From: Deroplatys truncata
Taxonomy: Eukaryota; Arthropoda; Insecta; Mantodea; Mantidae
NCBI GenBank assembly: GCA_030765065.1
Contig: CM060989.1
Span: forward strand, 37,067,501 to 37,131,500
Reading direction: 5' to 3'
DNA length: 64,000 bases
In this document: positions 1-10,868 of the stretch, in pieces
Position numbering within the stretch: position 1 is the first letter of the stretch
Layout of the letters: every line of letters starts with the position of its first letter
The notes under the pieces: generated by a model
Told to the model about the DNA's origin: nothing
Seen by the model: only the letters and a program-made list of their open reading frames with translations
The model's database searches: none
Program-made: the position numbers and the translations under genes

Positions 1-1067
1 GTTCATGGCGCTACAAGAAGTGGTGGATTCCATTATTTCTTTTGGGATGCTGCAAAGTCAACAGTGTATAAAGATAATTGTAAAACAATATATGAACTAT
101 AATTGGCAATAATAAATTCCATTAATTCAGTAACAAAGGCAACTTTATTCAAAGTTTTAAACAAAATTAAACACGTGAATTTGTGCCTTCAGTAAATTGG
201 GTACATTTTGAACACATTTGTGAATAGACAAGTTAATTATGCTTTTTATTTATTTGTTTGTTTGTTTTTTTTTTGTTTTTTTTATACTGCTTTTTGTTAC
301 TACTGCTTTCTCCAAATTCATTCCAACTGGTCCACCATTGTAGATCACAAATGCACAGTCACGGTTACCCCATATCTTGCTTATTCCACCACTGTGGATG
401 GACTTTCAGATCACACAGCATAACTACATTTCAAGTGCTTCTCTATCCATGATTTCTTAAGTTTGGCATTAATTTTGAAACATTTAGATTTAAAACAGAT
501 AATATGCATAGGAAAGCATCCGAGATTCTATTTTCCATCGTTGATAATCATATGATATATCAGATATAGCCTACTGTGAAACTATGCATTATATTTTGCA
601 GACAGTGCAAGAAAAAGTGATGATACCTGTAGGTATAGTTTTCAAATAAACCGTTGAGGAGATATATACATACTTCGCTTTGTCCACATCTACAGCCTTG
701 TCTTGTCAAGCTTATGCAAGGTGTGGAACAAGGTGGCTGGATATCATAGCTGCTATGGTTGCATTTCTGTTGCATTAACTGATTGATCTTTACTTTAATA
801 TTTATGTAACATAAATATTAACTAATATTAGGTTTTAAATGAAGATGGGGTTAAATATCAATAACCTCAGAATCAGGTTTCGTTTTATGATTTCTGTATG
901 GCATAGCAACATATCAAGCAAGATCTCTCTGTTGTATCTCACTGCCATATACCTTAGATTTCTGGTGTTCAAAGACATAAAACCAGGTTGTTATTATTGA
1001 TCACCTCAAATCTTTGGAATGCAGAGGTAAAATTGCATGTGTAATATCACATTAACTTGATTTGTAT
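1..1067. other. AT-rich intronic DNA, nothing assignable
   Basis: No recognisable exon or element. A T-rich tract lies near 244-300. Bases 1-102 read open in frame 1 up to a TAA and an AATAAA follows near 110, but 33 residues without a recognised family are not enough to call a terminal exon. Confidence 0.5.
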
Positions 1068-2254
1068 GAGGTGTGATCATTAAATTCCGGGATGGTCCCG
1101 TAAATGGAAATAAAATTATCTGATTTAAATTTGGCTGCCATCCCCTTCAAAGTAATCCCCTTGGACAGCTATGCACCAATCCCAGCACCTCTGCAGTTTT
1201 TGAAATGCACCTTGGAAGTCTCTTTCTTGAAGCATGTTGAGCACCTGCTGCGAATTGCATTGGATCCCCTCCCTGTGCCAAAACGGTGATCCTTCAGCTT
1301 CAGTTTCATCTTGGGAAACAAAAAGAAGTAGCAAGGGGCCAAATCTGGTGAATACGCAGGGTGAGTAAGGACGACCATGTTGTTACGAGCACAAAACGGC
1401 ATGTTATGAGAGCTCTGTTAGCTCTGTTGTGATGAATGTCCTCCCTTAGATATTTCAAAAAGTCACAGTAAAAAAAACAGCAGTCACTGTTTGACCCACA
1501 GGAACAAATTCACAGTGCATAATCCCATGAATGTCGAAAAAAACAATGATCATGCTCTTGGTTGCACCCTTGACCTATGTCGCCCTCTTCGGTCTTGGAG
1601 ATAGAGGGTTCTTCCTAGACACTTAGGATTGTATTCTTAGATCCAACTCTTGTCATCGGTAATGACTTTTGACATGAGTTCTGGGTTATCTAGGGACTGC
1701 TCCACTGACAGATCTTGACAAATTTGGAGATGGTGCTCCTTTTGTTCTTGTGACAGAAGCCTGGGCACGAATATGGCAGCAATGCAGCAGACATTAAAAA
1801 TTGATATGAGAATCATTTGAACCTCATCCCAAATGACATCATGACTATGTCAGCAGTTTGTTTGATGGTGATGCGTTAATCTTCATGCACAATTGTTTGA
1901 ATTTTTTCAAATGTTTTTGGGAGTGTTGCACGTGTGTAGCCACTCTGGCCTCTTGTCGTCCTTCAGCGATGTTCTGCCATTAGTGAAACGTAAATGCCAC
2001 TTAAAACATCTTGTCTGACTGATGCTTCATTCCCAAAAGCTTGTTTCAACATTCCATGGGTTTCATTTGCCGATTTCCCAAGTTTCACTCAGAATGTGAT
2101 GTTTGCTCTCTATTCCAGTTTTGAGTCCATTGTAATTTCACTAAGGTGGTAGTCCACGTGCTAGTACAAACTTGTATAGCTTGTCTTCAAGGTTATTACT
2201 CGTCTGTGCTCGTATCCAATTGCATGATCTATTCGGTCACAGCAAACACACCTC
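1068..2254 (-). mobile_element. Decayed mariner-family transposon
   Basis: Minus-strand remnant of a Tc1/mariner element. A GAGGTGTG end at 1068-1075 is mirrored by CACACCTC at 2247-2254. Read from a possible ATG near 2130 towards 1125, the frames keep scattered mariner blocks: an N-terminal helix-turn-helix stretch, then HPAYSPDLAPC before a YFFLFP run, and a GDYFEGD tail. The D34D catalytic domain is broken by several stops and frameshifts, so this is a pseudogene. It lies in the intron upstream of the first visible Nup96 exon and runs against the host gene. The family call rests on the YSPDLAP block and the C-terminal GDYFE motif. Confidence 0.75.
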
Positions 2255-3564
2255 AAATTTAATGATCGCTTCTTGTAAATTAGCTTGTTCCTGATACTTT
2301 CATAAGTTTAAATTTTATTTTGCTGCTGTTCATGAAGCGCATATTATTATAGCTAAAGAATATATCCATGCAAAAGCAATAATATCTTCCTTTAGGTAAT
2401 GAAAACTGATGTGAAAAGTAATGGCAGAGAACCAGAAATTGATGCTTATGGTATGTATTTCTAGACAAAAAGTGCTGTGCAAGAAGCCAAGCAAAAATGG
2501 AATGTTATTCATGTTAGCATCTCTTGGCAATATGTTCAAAGCATAGATTATACTGCTTGAGAAAAATATAAAAGTCTAGGTTTTTAATGGAGTTCACACA
2601 TATGAAATATAAATACTGGGTGATCACAGAATCATAAGCATTGTTGGTTGTAAAATGTGGCCTGTAGAGTATGTAGGTTGCTAATGAAATGTGAGACAAA
2701 GTAGTGTAAAAAGAAAGAAAAGGAACAAAGTATTAACTCTTGGAAGTTTAGCATGTATATATGTATATAATTTATTTTTCATTGTTGCCTCATTTTGAAT
2801 CTGCAGATCATACAGTGAAAAAAGCATTTTATGGGATGGTTCCTTGCAATAAATGGAATCAGGGATGTATACACTTGGAGAGGGGGTGCCTGAAACAGGA
2901 ATGACTGAAATACACAAACTTTTGTACATTTATCCATGTGAGAGGGATACCAACTGGATCATTCAACAGGGTATATTGTTTAAATAAAAGATTTGATGGA
3001 TCACCGTGACCAACAAACAACTTTTTTAAGTATTTATATGACCAAAAAGCAAACAGGAGTGGAAAGAGACTAAATCCCAGCCAGAACTTACACCCAGGTT
3101 GGATTAACTGCTATAACTATTGTAAAGAAGTAACTTTTAAGTCACTCCCTTAGGTGTGTTAACCACTAGGATGGTGAGATCCACCCAAAAGTTCCCCTTT
3201 CACTTCACTATAACTACAGGTGGTGCTCTGCAACCATCTAGTACTAGCTACCTGTGACTAAACTTGTGCAGATAGTAAAATGAGTGGAGTGAGCAGTTTA
3301 ATCAGTGTTGCCAACCAATATATGGTATGATAATTTTCCAAAAGAACAGATTAATGTTTTAGTGTATAGTGTTTTTATCTATCTGTTTACTAATAGGTAC
3401 GATGTGGTATACTAGTTCTCTAAGTATAAAAGAGTTACAGAAAAGAAAAATGAAACTGCAGTGCTGCAATATAATGGTTTAGAGCATCTTTTTGGGGGCT
3501 TCAGCTCCCTGAGCCCTCTCCCACCCCTGCATGTGCCCCTGAATAGATAAGCATTTTTGTGATA
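2255..3564. other. Intronic DNA with a possible degenerate SINE
   Basis: Mostly unassignable. On the minus strand, about 3195-3055 reads like a weak tRNA-derived SINE: a CTAGTGGTTAAC box-A-like stretch, then a CTGGGATTTAGTC segment. Box B is too degenerate for a firm call. Confidence 0.3.
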
Positions 3565-3936
3565 CAGTACAGTCCCGGTCATTCGACCTTCACTAATTCT
3601 ATCCATTTGACCCCTCCCCCCCAAAAAAAATCACAAATTGTTGTGTGTACAGTGTAAGCAGCTTTTTTGCTTCTGGGACTACACAAATGATTGTACATTG
3701 CTGCCCATTGGGCCATTATTAGATGCAACTGACCACCAATCGATTGTTCAAAAATGAAACAGTAACATTGTTTGGTTTTCAGTACATAACTACGGTACAT
3801 ACTAGTACATATGTAATTTCTTAAATAATAAATGTATATCATCAGTTTTAAATGTCATATTTGTTACTTTGTGCATCATGAACCTTCTGGTCATCCGACC
3901 ATAGCCCTTTGAAGTCGGATAATTGGAACTCTACTG
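3565..3936. mobile_element. Tigger/pogo-type MITE
   Basis: A 372-bp non-autonomous DNA element. The left end reads CAGTACAGTCCC and then TCATTCGACC; the reverse complement of the right end reads CAGTAGAGTTCC and then TTATCCGAC. The ends match each other and the usual pogo/Tigger terminal style (CAGT... with a CCGAC-like motif). A TA dinucleotide flanks both sides (3563-3564 and 3937-3938), as expected for a TA target duplication. No transposase coding remains between the ends. Confidence 0.75.
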
Positions 3937-5244
3937 TACTAATTTTAATCTTTCACATATTGTTCAGCTGGAAATAGTAGCTTCTACATAGCTGGTGTTA
4001 TAATTGTTAATGCAGAGAATTTTACATACCATTTGCAGTAATGGAATTCTTCTTTTTCTCCCTTTCCTCCTCATTCATCTTCATCTGCTTCTCCTCCTCA
4101 GTTAAAAATTGCATCATGAGTCGCAAATAAAAGACTATCCCTATGATGATGTAGTCCGAGGCCTGGAATGTGGTATCCCTGCCTTATAAATCCATGGAGA
4201 CCTGTTGGGGAGCCCCTTAAGTATGAAATAGTAGCTATCAAACTAGAAATTGCAGAATTGATAGGGCAATTCAGCACTTTTAACAACATGCAAACCCCAC
4301 TATGTATTCTGTCAATTTATGTATACACAGAAACATAGAGTATGGTCAGTGTGGTTGCATCATGAGAGAGAAACCTTTTAGATAAATTAATTTGGTTTAT
4401 AGAATTAAGATTCAGAGTAATTGAGTATAACAACATTGATTATACGATATTGGAACAATTATGAAGGGCCAAATAAAGCTTATGCCGCTTTACGATAGTA
4501 AACAAATAATGCTTTGGTGTATATTTCATGATGCAATGGTTCTTAAGAGAATTTTGTGATCAGAAAGTGCATATACCTTTTCATTCACACTATTAGACCC
4601 AATATCAAGTGCTTTTTCAATACTGAATTCTCTTTCATCCTATATATAAATTTAAAAAAGTTTGTTATTCCATTGCCATCTGCTAATATCTACCTTCCCA
4701 TTCAGCGAACAGCTATTCACATTTCTGATTGAGGAACTGAAAGTGTGGCCCAATTAGCAAAACAAGTCCTTTATATATGAAGAAGTTTCTTTACTTATAA
4801 GCTACCTACTCATGTATTGGTTTTTCCAGAAAATATTGATCTTCCATTTTGGGTTCTTTGGAAGTACTAACACAAGAAAAAAGCTTCACAGGAGTCATAA
4901 CCTAAAAGGAAGTTCATTAACATAAAATCCATTTTTCAGAACGACAGTATCATTCTTACTAAGGCTTTATAATCATCTTTTCTTGGAAACAGAAATTGCA
5001 CATTGTATGAAGTGCTCATTTAAAATGTTAATGCAGATAATGTAAAACATCACAAGATTGTGTCTACAAACCTGGAGAGCTAGTATTGGATTCAACAGAG
5101 AACTAGTTTACAAACAGCTACAAAATCGAATTGCAGAAATACCCATATTTAAGTCAGTCATAGAAAAGAAGAAATTTAAAAATTGTACTTATCACTCCTA
5201 TTCAACATTGAACATTTCAAAAAGTATTTAACAGCTATAATATA
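3937..5244. other. AT-rich intronic DNA, nothing assignable
   Basis: No ORF with a recognisable domain, no paired termini and no splice-bounded open frame found on either strand. Confidence 0.5.
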
Positions 5245-5906
5245 CAGAGAGAGCCAAAAAACTACGAACCAGCTGCACAGTGTTTTTCCTGTCCGCATCC
5301 TCGGCGCTCGTTGCTGTCTGCCGCTATCATAGAAAGGCACAGATGAAACCATACTTCATTTTTAAAACTACTTTTAAAGGCTTTACTTACCAACTTTATG
5401 AAAGGAGATGCTGAAACTGGTCGCCGTCGTCCATACATTTTTGGCACTTCTATAGGAAGCCAATTTTTTTTTGAGTAAACAGTTGATGTCCGTACATATG
5501 TGAATACAATTTTGCTCCCTTTTCTTTAGAGAATTAACAGCCAGGGAGCGTGATTTTACCTTTTTTCAACAAGACTGCAACACCTTATACGGCCAATATT
5601 TTGAAGAGAACAATTGAAACTGCGTTTGAGGACAGAATTATTAGTAGAGATTTTGTGGCCCCCTCAGTCCTTCGATCTAATCCCCTGCAATTTCTATCTC
5701 TGGGCTAACTTAAATCAAAGTGTAAGTGGCCAGTTTCAGCATCTCCTTTCCTAAAGTTGGTAAGTAAAGCCTTTAAAAGTAGTTTTAAAAACGTTGTATG
5801 GTTTCATCCGCACCTTTCTATGATAGTGGCAGATGACAACGAGCGCCAAGAACGCGGACAGAAAAAACACAGCGCAGCTGGTTCATAGTTTTTTTTATTC
5901 TCTCTG
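5245..5906. mobile_element. Foldback DDE transposon with ~180-bp inverted arms
   Basis: The 662-bp element starts CAGAGAGAGCC and ends with the complementary TTCTCTCTG, bracketed by TATA (TA target duplication) on both sides. The arms, 5245-5425 and 5729-5906, are inverted copies at roughly 85-90 percent by eye. The core on the plus strand (about 5570-5715) encodes a decayed C-terminal piece of a Tc1/mariner-like transposase, with ACACCTTATACGGCC giving TPYTA and a DRIISRDF run. The arms therefore duplicate what follows the transposase. It is non-autonomous. The element at 18490-19136 has the same architecture but a different sequence. Confidence 0.75.
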
Positions 5907-6529
5907 TATAAAACCAGAAGTATAGTACATTCTCAAAAGTTTAGCTCATGAAAAATAAGGAATTTTACCAATACCTTTGAACTGATTATGTGAATGCCTA
6001 ATTAAAACATTTAATCCCTGGTAGCAGGCATTTAAATACATATCCTCAAATTATTAAAATTTGATTTTAGACCCTGTAAAAGTAAGTTATTTTTTTCTCA
6101 AAAACATATAGGTATGTAAATTGTGCACTTCAATTCCAAGGTGTATAAATGAGGTGTTTCATGATTCTGGCTTTAGGGCACTGACCCAGATTAATATATC
6201 TGCATTAATAATACTCGAGTATTTTGTTAAAAGGAGCATTGATCAGTTATATAGATGATCTGTAGTTAAACAGAAATTTAACATGTACTAGTAAATGAAG
6301 AGGTACAGTGAAATGCCGAAGCAAAATTTCATTCAAGTCAAAAGACAGAAAACATTTTTTTTCCCCTTTCTTTTCTTTTTCATGCTGGAGTTAACAGTTA
6401 ACTACAGGGATATTCCTTAAGTGTTTAATGCTATTGCTAACAAGTTCTTGATTGATATTAGTGTTCATTTTCTTCATATGCTACAGCTAATAATGTCATG
6501 AAAATAAAAATTCATTTACGTTGATATTT
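5907..6529. other. AT-rich intronic DNA, nothing assignable
   Basis: No recognisable coding or repeat boundary until the ~55-bp module beginning at 6530, which recurs in the 14.3-14.8 kb palindrome. Confidence 0.5.
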
Positions 6530-7590
6530 GAAAAGAAGCTAGAAACAGTGATATGTATTGAATTTATTTCAAGGTGAGTCGAAATTCATTTTGCTTATCG
6601 GCTTAAAATTATTGGATACTAAGAGAGAATGTATGCTTTCATGGCCAGAGTCGCAAATATAATTGGAAGTGTCTTCCATACTGTTATGCTGTGGTCTGCT
6701 GGAGACCGGTGTTCCAGACGTTTCATCCACAACTGTGGTGGACATCTTCAGTGGCACAGTCAAAGTCTCCCTGGAGAAGGTATCGTGGCATCTGATGTGT
6801 TAGCCATCATTGCTACTATATTTATACTGTAAGTGCCCTCTACTGATTGGTCGGGTTGGGCAGAAGCGGGTATCTGGTGGGAGGAGCCTGGTCGCTCTTA
6901 TGCTATCGCTCTCTTCTGATTGACTCTTTTTTTGTTTTCTCGTGTTGTATTACATTTTCTGCTTGTCTGGATGCCAGTTGCTGTTCAATTTCAGAGCTTC
7001 TTCTTTCTTATTAAAATTATTGGAAAGTTTATAAATGCCAATAGCTTTGTGTAGTTGTCGCATGGTGGTGTGGTGTTGGTGAAAGGATGGTAGTATCCTG
7101 GAAACTAGTTACGTGTTTGCCCTCCACTTCAATGGCATGTTCAGTGATCATGGACTTTTCTATGTGGCCCAGATGGCAGCTTCTTTTGTGCTCGGTAAGA
7201 CTGGTATTATTGCTGCACTGTGTAGTTCTGATGTACACCAAACCACAAGAAGGAATATTGTATACACTGGCTGATAACAGAGGCTCCTGAGGATCTTTGG
7301 CTGAGCGTAGTAAATTGCTTAATTGTTTGTAAGCTTGAAAACTGTCTTGACACTGTGGCACTCTAGTATGTGTTCAGTTTGATCGCTGACATTTCTAAAG
7401 AATGGGTGGAGAACTGTGCCCTTACTTTTGGGTTGGTCTGGCTTCTAAATGGCAGGTTGAGACTTAGCAGAATGGCAAACTCTTCTCATTTCTTGAGAGG
7501 AGTTGTAGATGAAATGTGTGGAACACGTGTGTCCAGCAGACCACGGCATGACAGCCTGGAAGATGAGAATTGTGTGAGAATTATGGTAGA
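6530..7590 (-). mobile_element. Penelope-like element, GIY-YIG end and terminal repeats
   Basis: The minus strand from 7361 to about 7029 reads as a decayed GIY-YIG endonuclease: a YNIPSCGLVYI block, then a TEHKRSCHLGHIEKS block with the family's EH pair. After a frameshift the typical C-terminal tail continues (IGIYKLSNNFNKKEEALKLN, 7020-6970) to a stop. The YIG glycine is replaced, so the enzyme is probably dead. Beyond the coding end, 6632-6830 carries a terminal repeat whose inverted relative appears at about 7495-7585, so the fragment is flanked by inverted terminal copies. The 6530-6585 module is shared with 14716-14772 in reverse. Reverse transcriptase sequence is missing. Penelope elements use the GIY-YIG domain to nick target DNA. 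Confidence 0.75.
6720..6751 (-). ncRNA. Hammerhead-ribozyme-like core at a PLE end
   Basis: The minus strand reads CTGAAGA (consensus CUGANGA), then a stem II of about 6 bp (GTCCAC against GTGGAT with one wobble), then GAAAC, then GTC. That order matches the catalytic core of a type I hammerhead with a very short stem III. PLE-associated hammerheads are established for this retroelement class. Activity is unproven, and stem I pairing is not obvious by eye. Confidence 0.45.
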
Positions 7591-9636
7591 TATATTTAAT
7601 ATTCTCAATAATTCACTAGCAAACAGTAAAGACAGGTAGTTAACATCACAATTATTTCAATTTTGTTTGCTAAAACTTCACATACTGCACTAGTTATGTA
7701 AATGGAAAAACTTGGATAGGGAAGTATTAATAAGGAAGATTCTGACTGTAAAAGGGGATAAAAATCTAAAAGCTGTGGGTAACTATATGGTTAAGGTCAA
7801 AGTGAAATGGTTAAGAATGACCACAAAGAAGATGGGGCTAAAGGCAGACGAATACCGTAAGCAAGTAGACAGTGGGTCATCAATACACAGAAAACCAGGA
7901 GTGGGTGTATTGAGAATAGATTAGTTTAGGCAAGCAACCAAGAAGTGAATTTACAGTGTAAATAGCCTAATATTTTCAAATATTATAGTTTAAAATGTAT
8001 GTAATTTAATTATGTAATTCTAAGCATTGAGAAATAAATATTATTTATTACGCATAAAAAAAATATTCACTAGTTATGAAGGATACATACTATCGGCACT
8101 ACAATGGCAAAAGGCAATTCCAATGTGTTCACAGCAGAATTGGAAAGTTGGGTATATAGCAGACAGTGATGGTCATTATCAGTGCTCGGATTTTGAAAAA
8201 GTACCCGTAAAATGACTAAAATTTAAAAAATTACATAATAATTACAAAAAAATAACTTATAGCTGAGATTTATTTAATTTATCAAAATTAGTGTACAGAA
8301 AGTTTTAATTTATAATGGGTATAACTGCTATACAAGTAGAAAAAAGGATATAAGAATAATGATGAAATAATTTAGAACATTAATTAAAAATATATATGTG
8401 TTCCATATTCTTGTTGGAAAAGAAAATTAAGGAAATTGTTTTTAAAGCAGATCTTACAAAACTTAGCATTAATTCTTTTGAGCTCTCAGGGTATACAAGA
8501 TTCATAGCGAATGGAGAGAACTTAGCCCATGATGCAACTTACAAGAACAATAACAACCTGACTGTACGCCCTCATTAACATGGAAAAGGAAAAACTGACT
8601 TGTCTCATCTCTAGTTTGAGACATGAATTCATAACTGTAATGATGCTTGCTGCCCTGATGATTGCCACCCCTACACTTGCAAGCATTCCTTTCCAGACTA
8701 ACCATTAAATAAAAATATGATTTTTTTTTTTCCCAAGAATGCGAGTAAAGGTTGTAAGTTACTCTTATTTTGCAGTTGAATACTGTAATTTTTGGTGTCT
8801 GAAAAGTTATCCTTATGTAAAATGTCAATAATATAAAACTCTGTATATATTCAATGTAAATGTAATAAAATTACTAAATAAAAATGCAAAGGGTAAGAAA
8901 ATGAATGAAATAAGAGTGAAAAAAAGTCTTTCAGAAAATGGCAAAAATTGACCTTACAAATATGCACTTTCTTAATGTGGGACTCATGATCAGGGTTTGT
9001 TATAATGCAAACATTAAAGGGTGACATGCCAACAGAATCTGTGCCCTTGTCACTATAAATTGAAACATTTCCCTCCTCCACATTCTCTTGTAATTATAGT
9101 ACATTTAAACATTACTAACTACTTGTTAGCAATTTTCATGAACTCCAGCATTACTTGGAAGTTTCTATACTTACTTTTGTATTATTGGCAGACACTTTTG
9201 CCCGATGTGGCTTTTGTACTTATGAAACCTTAGCTTAGTTCTGAATAATTTTAAATTACAGTTAATGCATAATAATGTAATAGAATTGTATAACAGTCCT
9301 TGATTATGCACTGTGAATATGTTTTATGTAGTAGCGTTAATTTAGCTTTTATTCAGATTATGTAATTCCTATGCTCGTTACATTACTGTAATACAGAAAT
9401 AAAGTGGCCTATTTGACTCATACCCTTTCATTTTACTCATTAAGCTGTTTTTATTAACTAAAAGTTCTATAACAGGAGTGACCAACCTATTTTGAGCTTG
9501 GGTCAGTAAATTGATAGAATTGTTTTTTGAAGGGCCATCTAACTAAATTTATATCATTGACTATTTTGAATCTTAAGTAGTATTATTAGTAAAATATTTA
9601 GGTAAGTGTAGCTGTAGGCTGAAATTTAAAACATAT
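7591..9636. other. Intronic DNA with a possible LINE tail
   Basis: The plus strand at about 7712-7870 encodes a short lysine-rich stretch with an AVGNYMVKVKVKWL motif. It resembles the C-terminal tail of the non-LTR fragment at 25.7-26.5 kb (EVGNFLARVRAKW), so it may be a fragment of that family. The rest, including open frames near 8400-8830, is unassignable. Confidence 0.3.
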
Positions 9637-10868
9637 GGCAGCATGCACCATGTTGGAGTAAATTACTTCAGAAGTGACGTTTACTAAAGAAGTCTGTACT
9701 ACGGAAATACGTTACTACAGGGGCAATTTACTCTGGAAGTAATGGAGCTCTCAATTATAAATCAGTCTTTTAGTTACGACTACGGAAGTAAGAGCTCATT
9801 ACTCCCAGAGTATTGTTTTGTTTGTGTGATTTACTTGAAGCGAGTGGATAAGGTTGTATGTGATACAAGAAGGGGGAAACAGATGAATGTTTGTTGGTAG
9901 AGATAAAGAAAATCCATTTCAACAACATAAAGTGCAAAAATACATGTAAAGATGCCTGGAAAGTTGTGATGGATGAGTTTAATGTTTCAAGCAAAGCGAA
10001 ATGTACTAAAGAGCAGCTAAAAATTCTGTGGAAACAGTATCCCTAATGCTCATATTTGCATCGCAGATCATTTGCGTTTTGATGGAGAAATACCCTTTTC
10101 AATTTTGGAAAAGTTCACCATATTCACTGGATGAGCACAAAAAAGAAACAAATGTGCAGTTAATTGCACCCACAATGTACAAGAAAGCCTGCAAAAATGA
10201 AGAAAAATTGCCTTTTATTTTTGAACACTCATATTTATCTGTTTCTTGCTCTTAACCTCAAAAGCGCTTTAACAACACGAAATATATGAGCAGTAAGCAG
10301 TATGGTGAACGTTAATAATATATAAAATGTTACAGCATGAAACACTCACAGGATGCATAGCAATTGCAGTTTGGGTGATACAGCTGAATTCCTGTTTTGT
10401 TGTAAATGCTCTTCAGGCAGGTTTAAAAGGAATGTATAAGATTATTTCCTAATACCGAAATGTTCCTTGAAATCTCTCTGCATAAGTATTATATGGATGT
10501 CACATATCTCTATCGCATTCCTGTTGTTTTCTTCATCGAGATCATCAGTGTAATCTAACTAATCCATAAACACATCGAAATATCTTCCTCCAAATATGAT
10601 ACTCCATCTAGTTCAATTGATGGGTTAGTTATTCCGTCCAGGTTGTGAGAGTAAATTCTAACCTATATTTGCCCTCTATTTAATCCTGAAGTAACATACT
10701 ACATGATGGTGTTCTCTGACATTTACTTCTGTGGTAATTTACTCTGGGAGTAACTGAAAGGAGTAAACTACTTCTGAAGTATTTTACTCTCGCATGGAAG
10801 TTGCCAAGTGTCGACTTAAATATTAGTTTACTACAAAAGTAGAGCTTACTCTAGCTTGGTGTACGCAA
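9637..10868. mobile_element. Degenerate PIF/Harbinger element, copy 1
   Basis: It starts GGCAGCATGCACCATG and ends near GGTGTACGC, and aligns by eye over most of its length with the better preserved copy at 54307-55392. Shared blocks include the TTTGTTGGTAGAGATAAAG region and the GAAAAGTTCACCATATTC region. Both ends are packed with direct and inverted versions of TTACTYYGGAAGTAA, probably subterminal binding sites. No intact transposase frame remains. The superfamily call rests on the Harbinger-type motif in copy 2. Confidence 0.6.

Noticed and set aside
1..102. 33-residue open frame ending in TAA with AATAAA after it, like a terminal exon
   Set aside because: Too short, truncated by the window edge, no family recognised, and it would have to lie within the presumed Nup98-96 intron.
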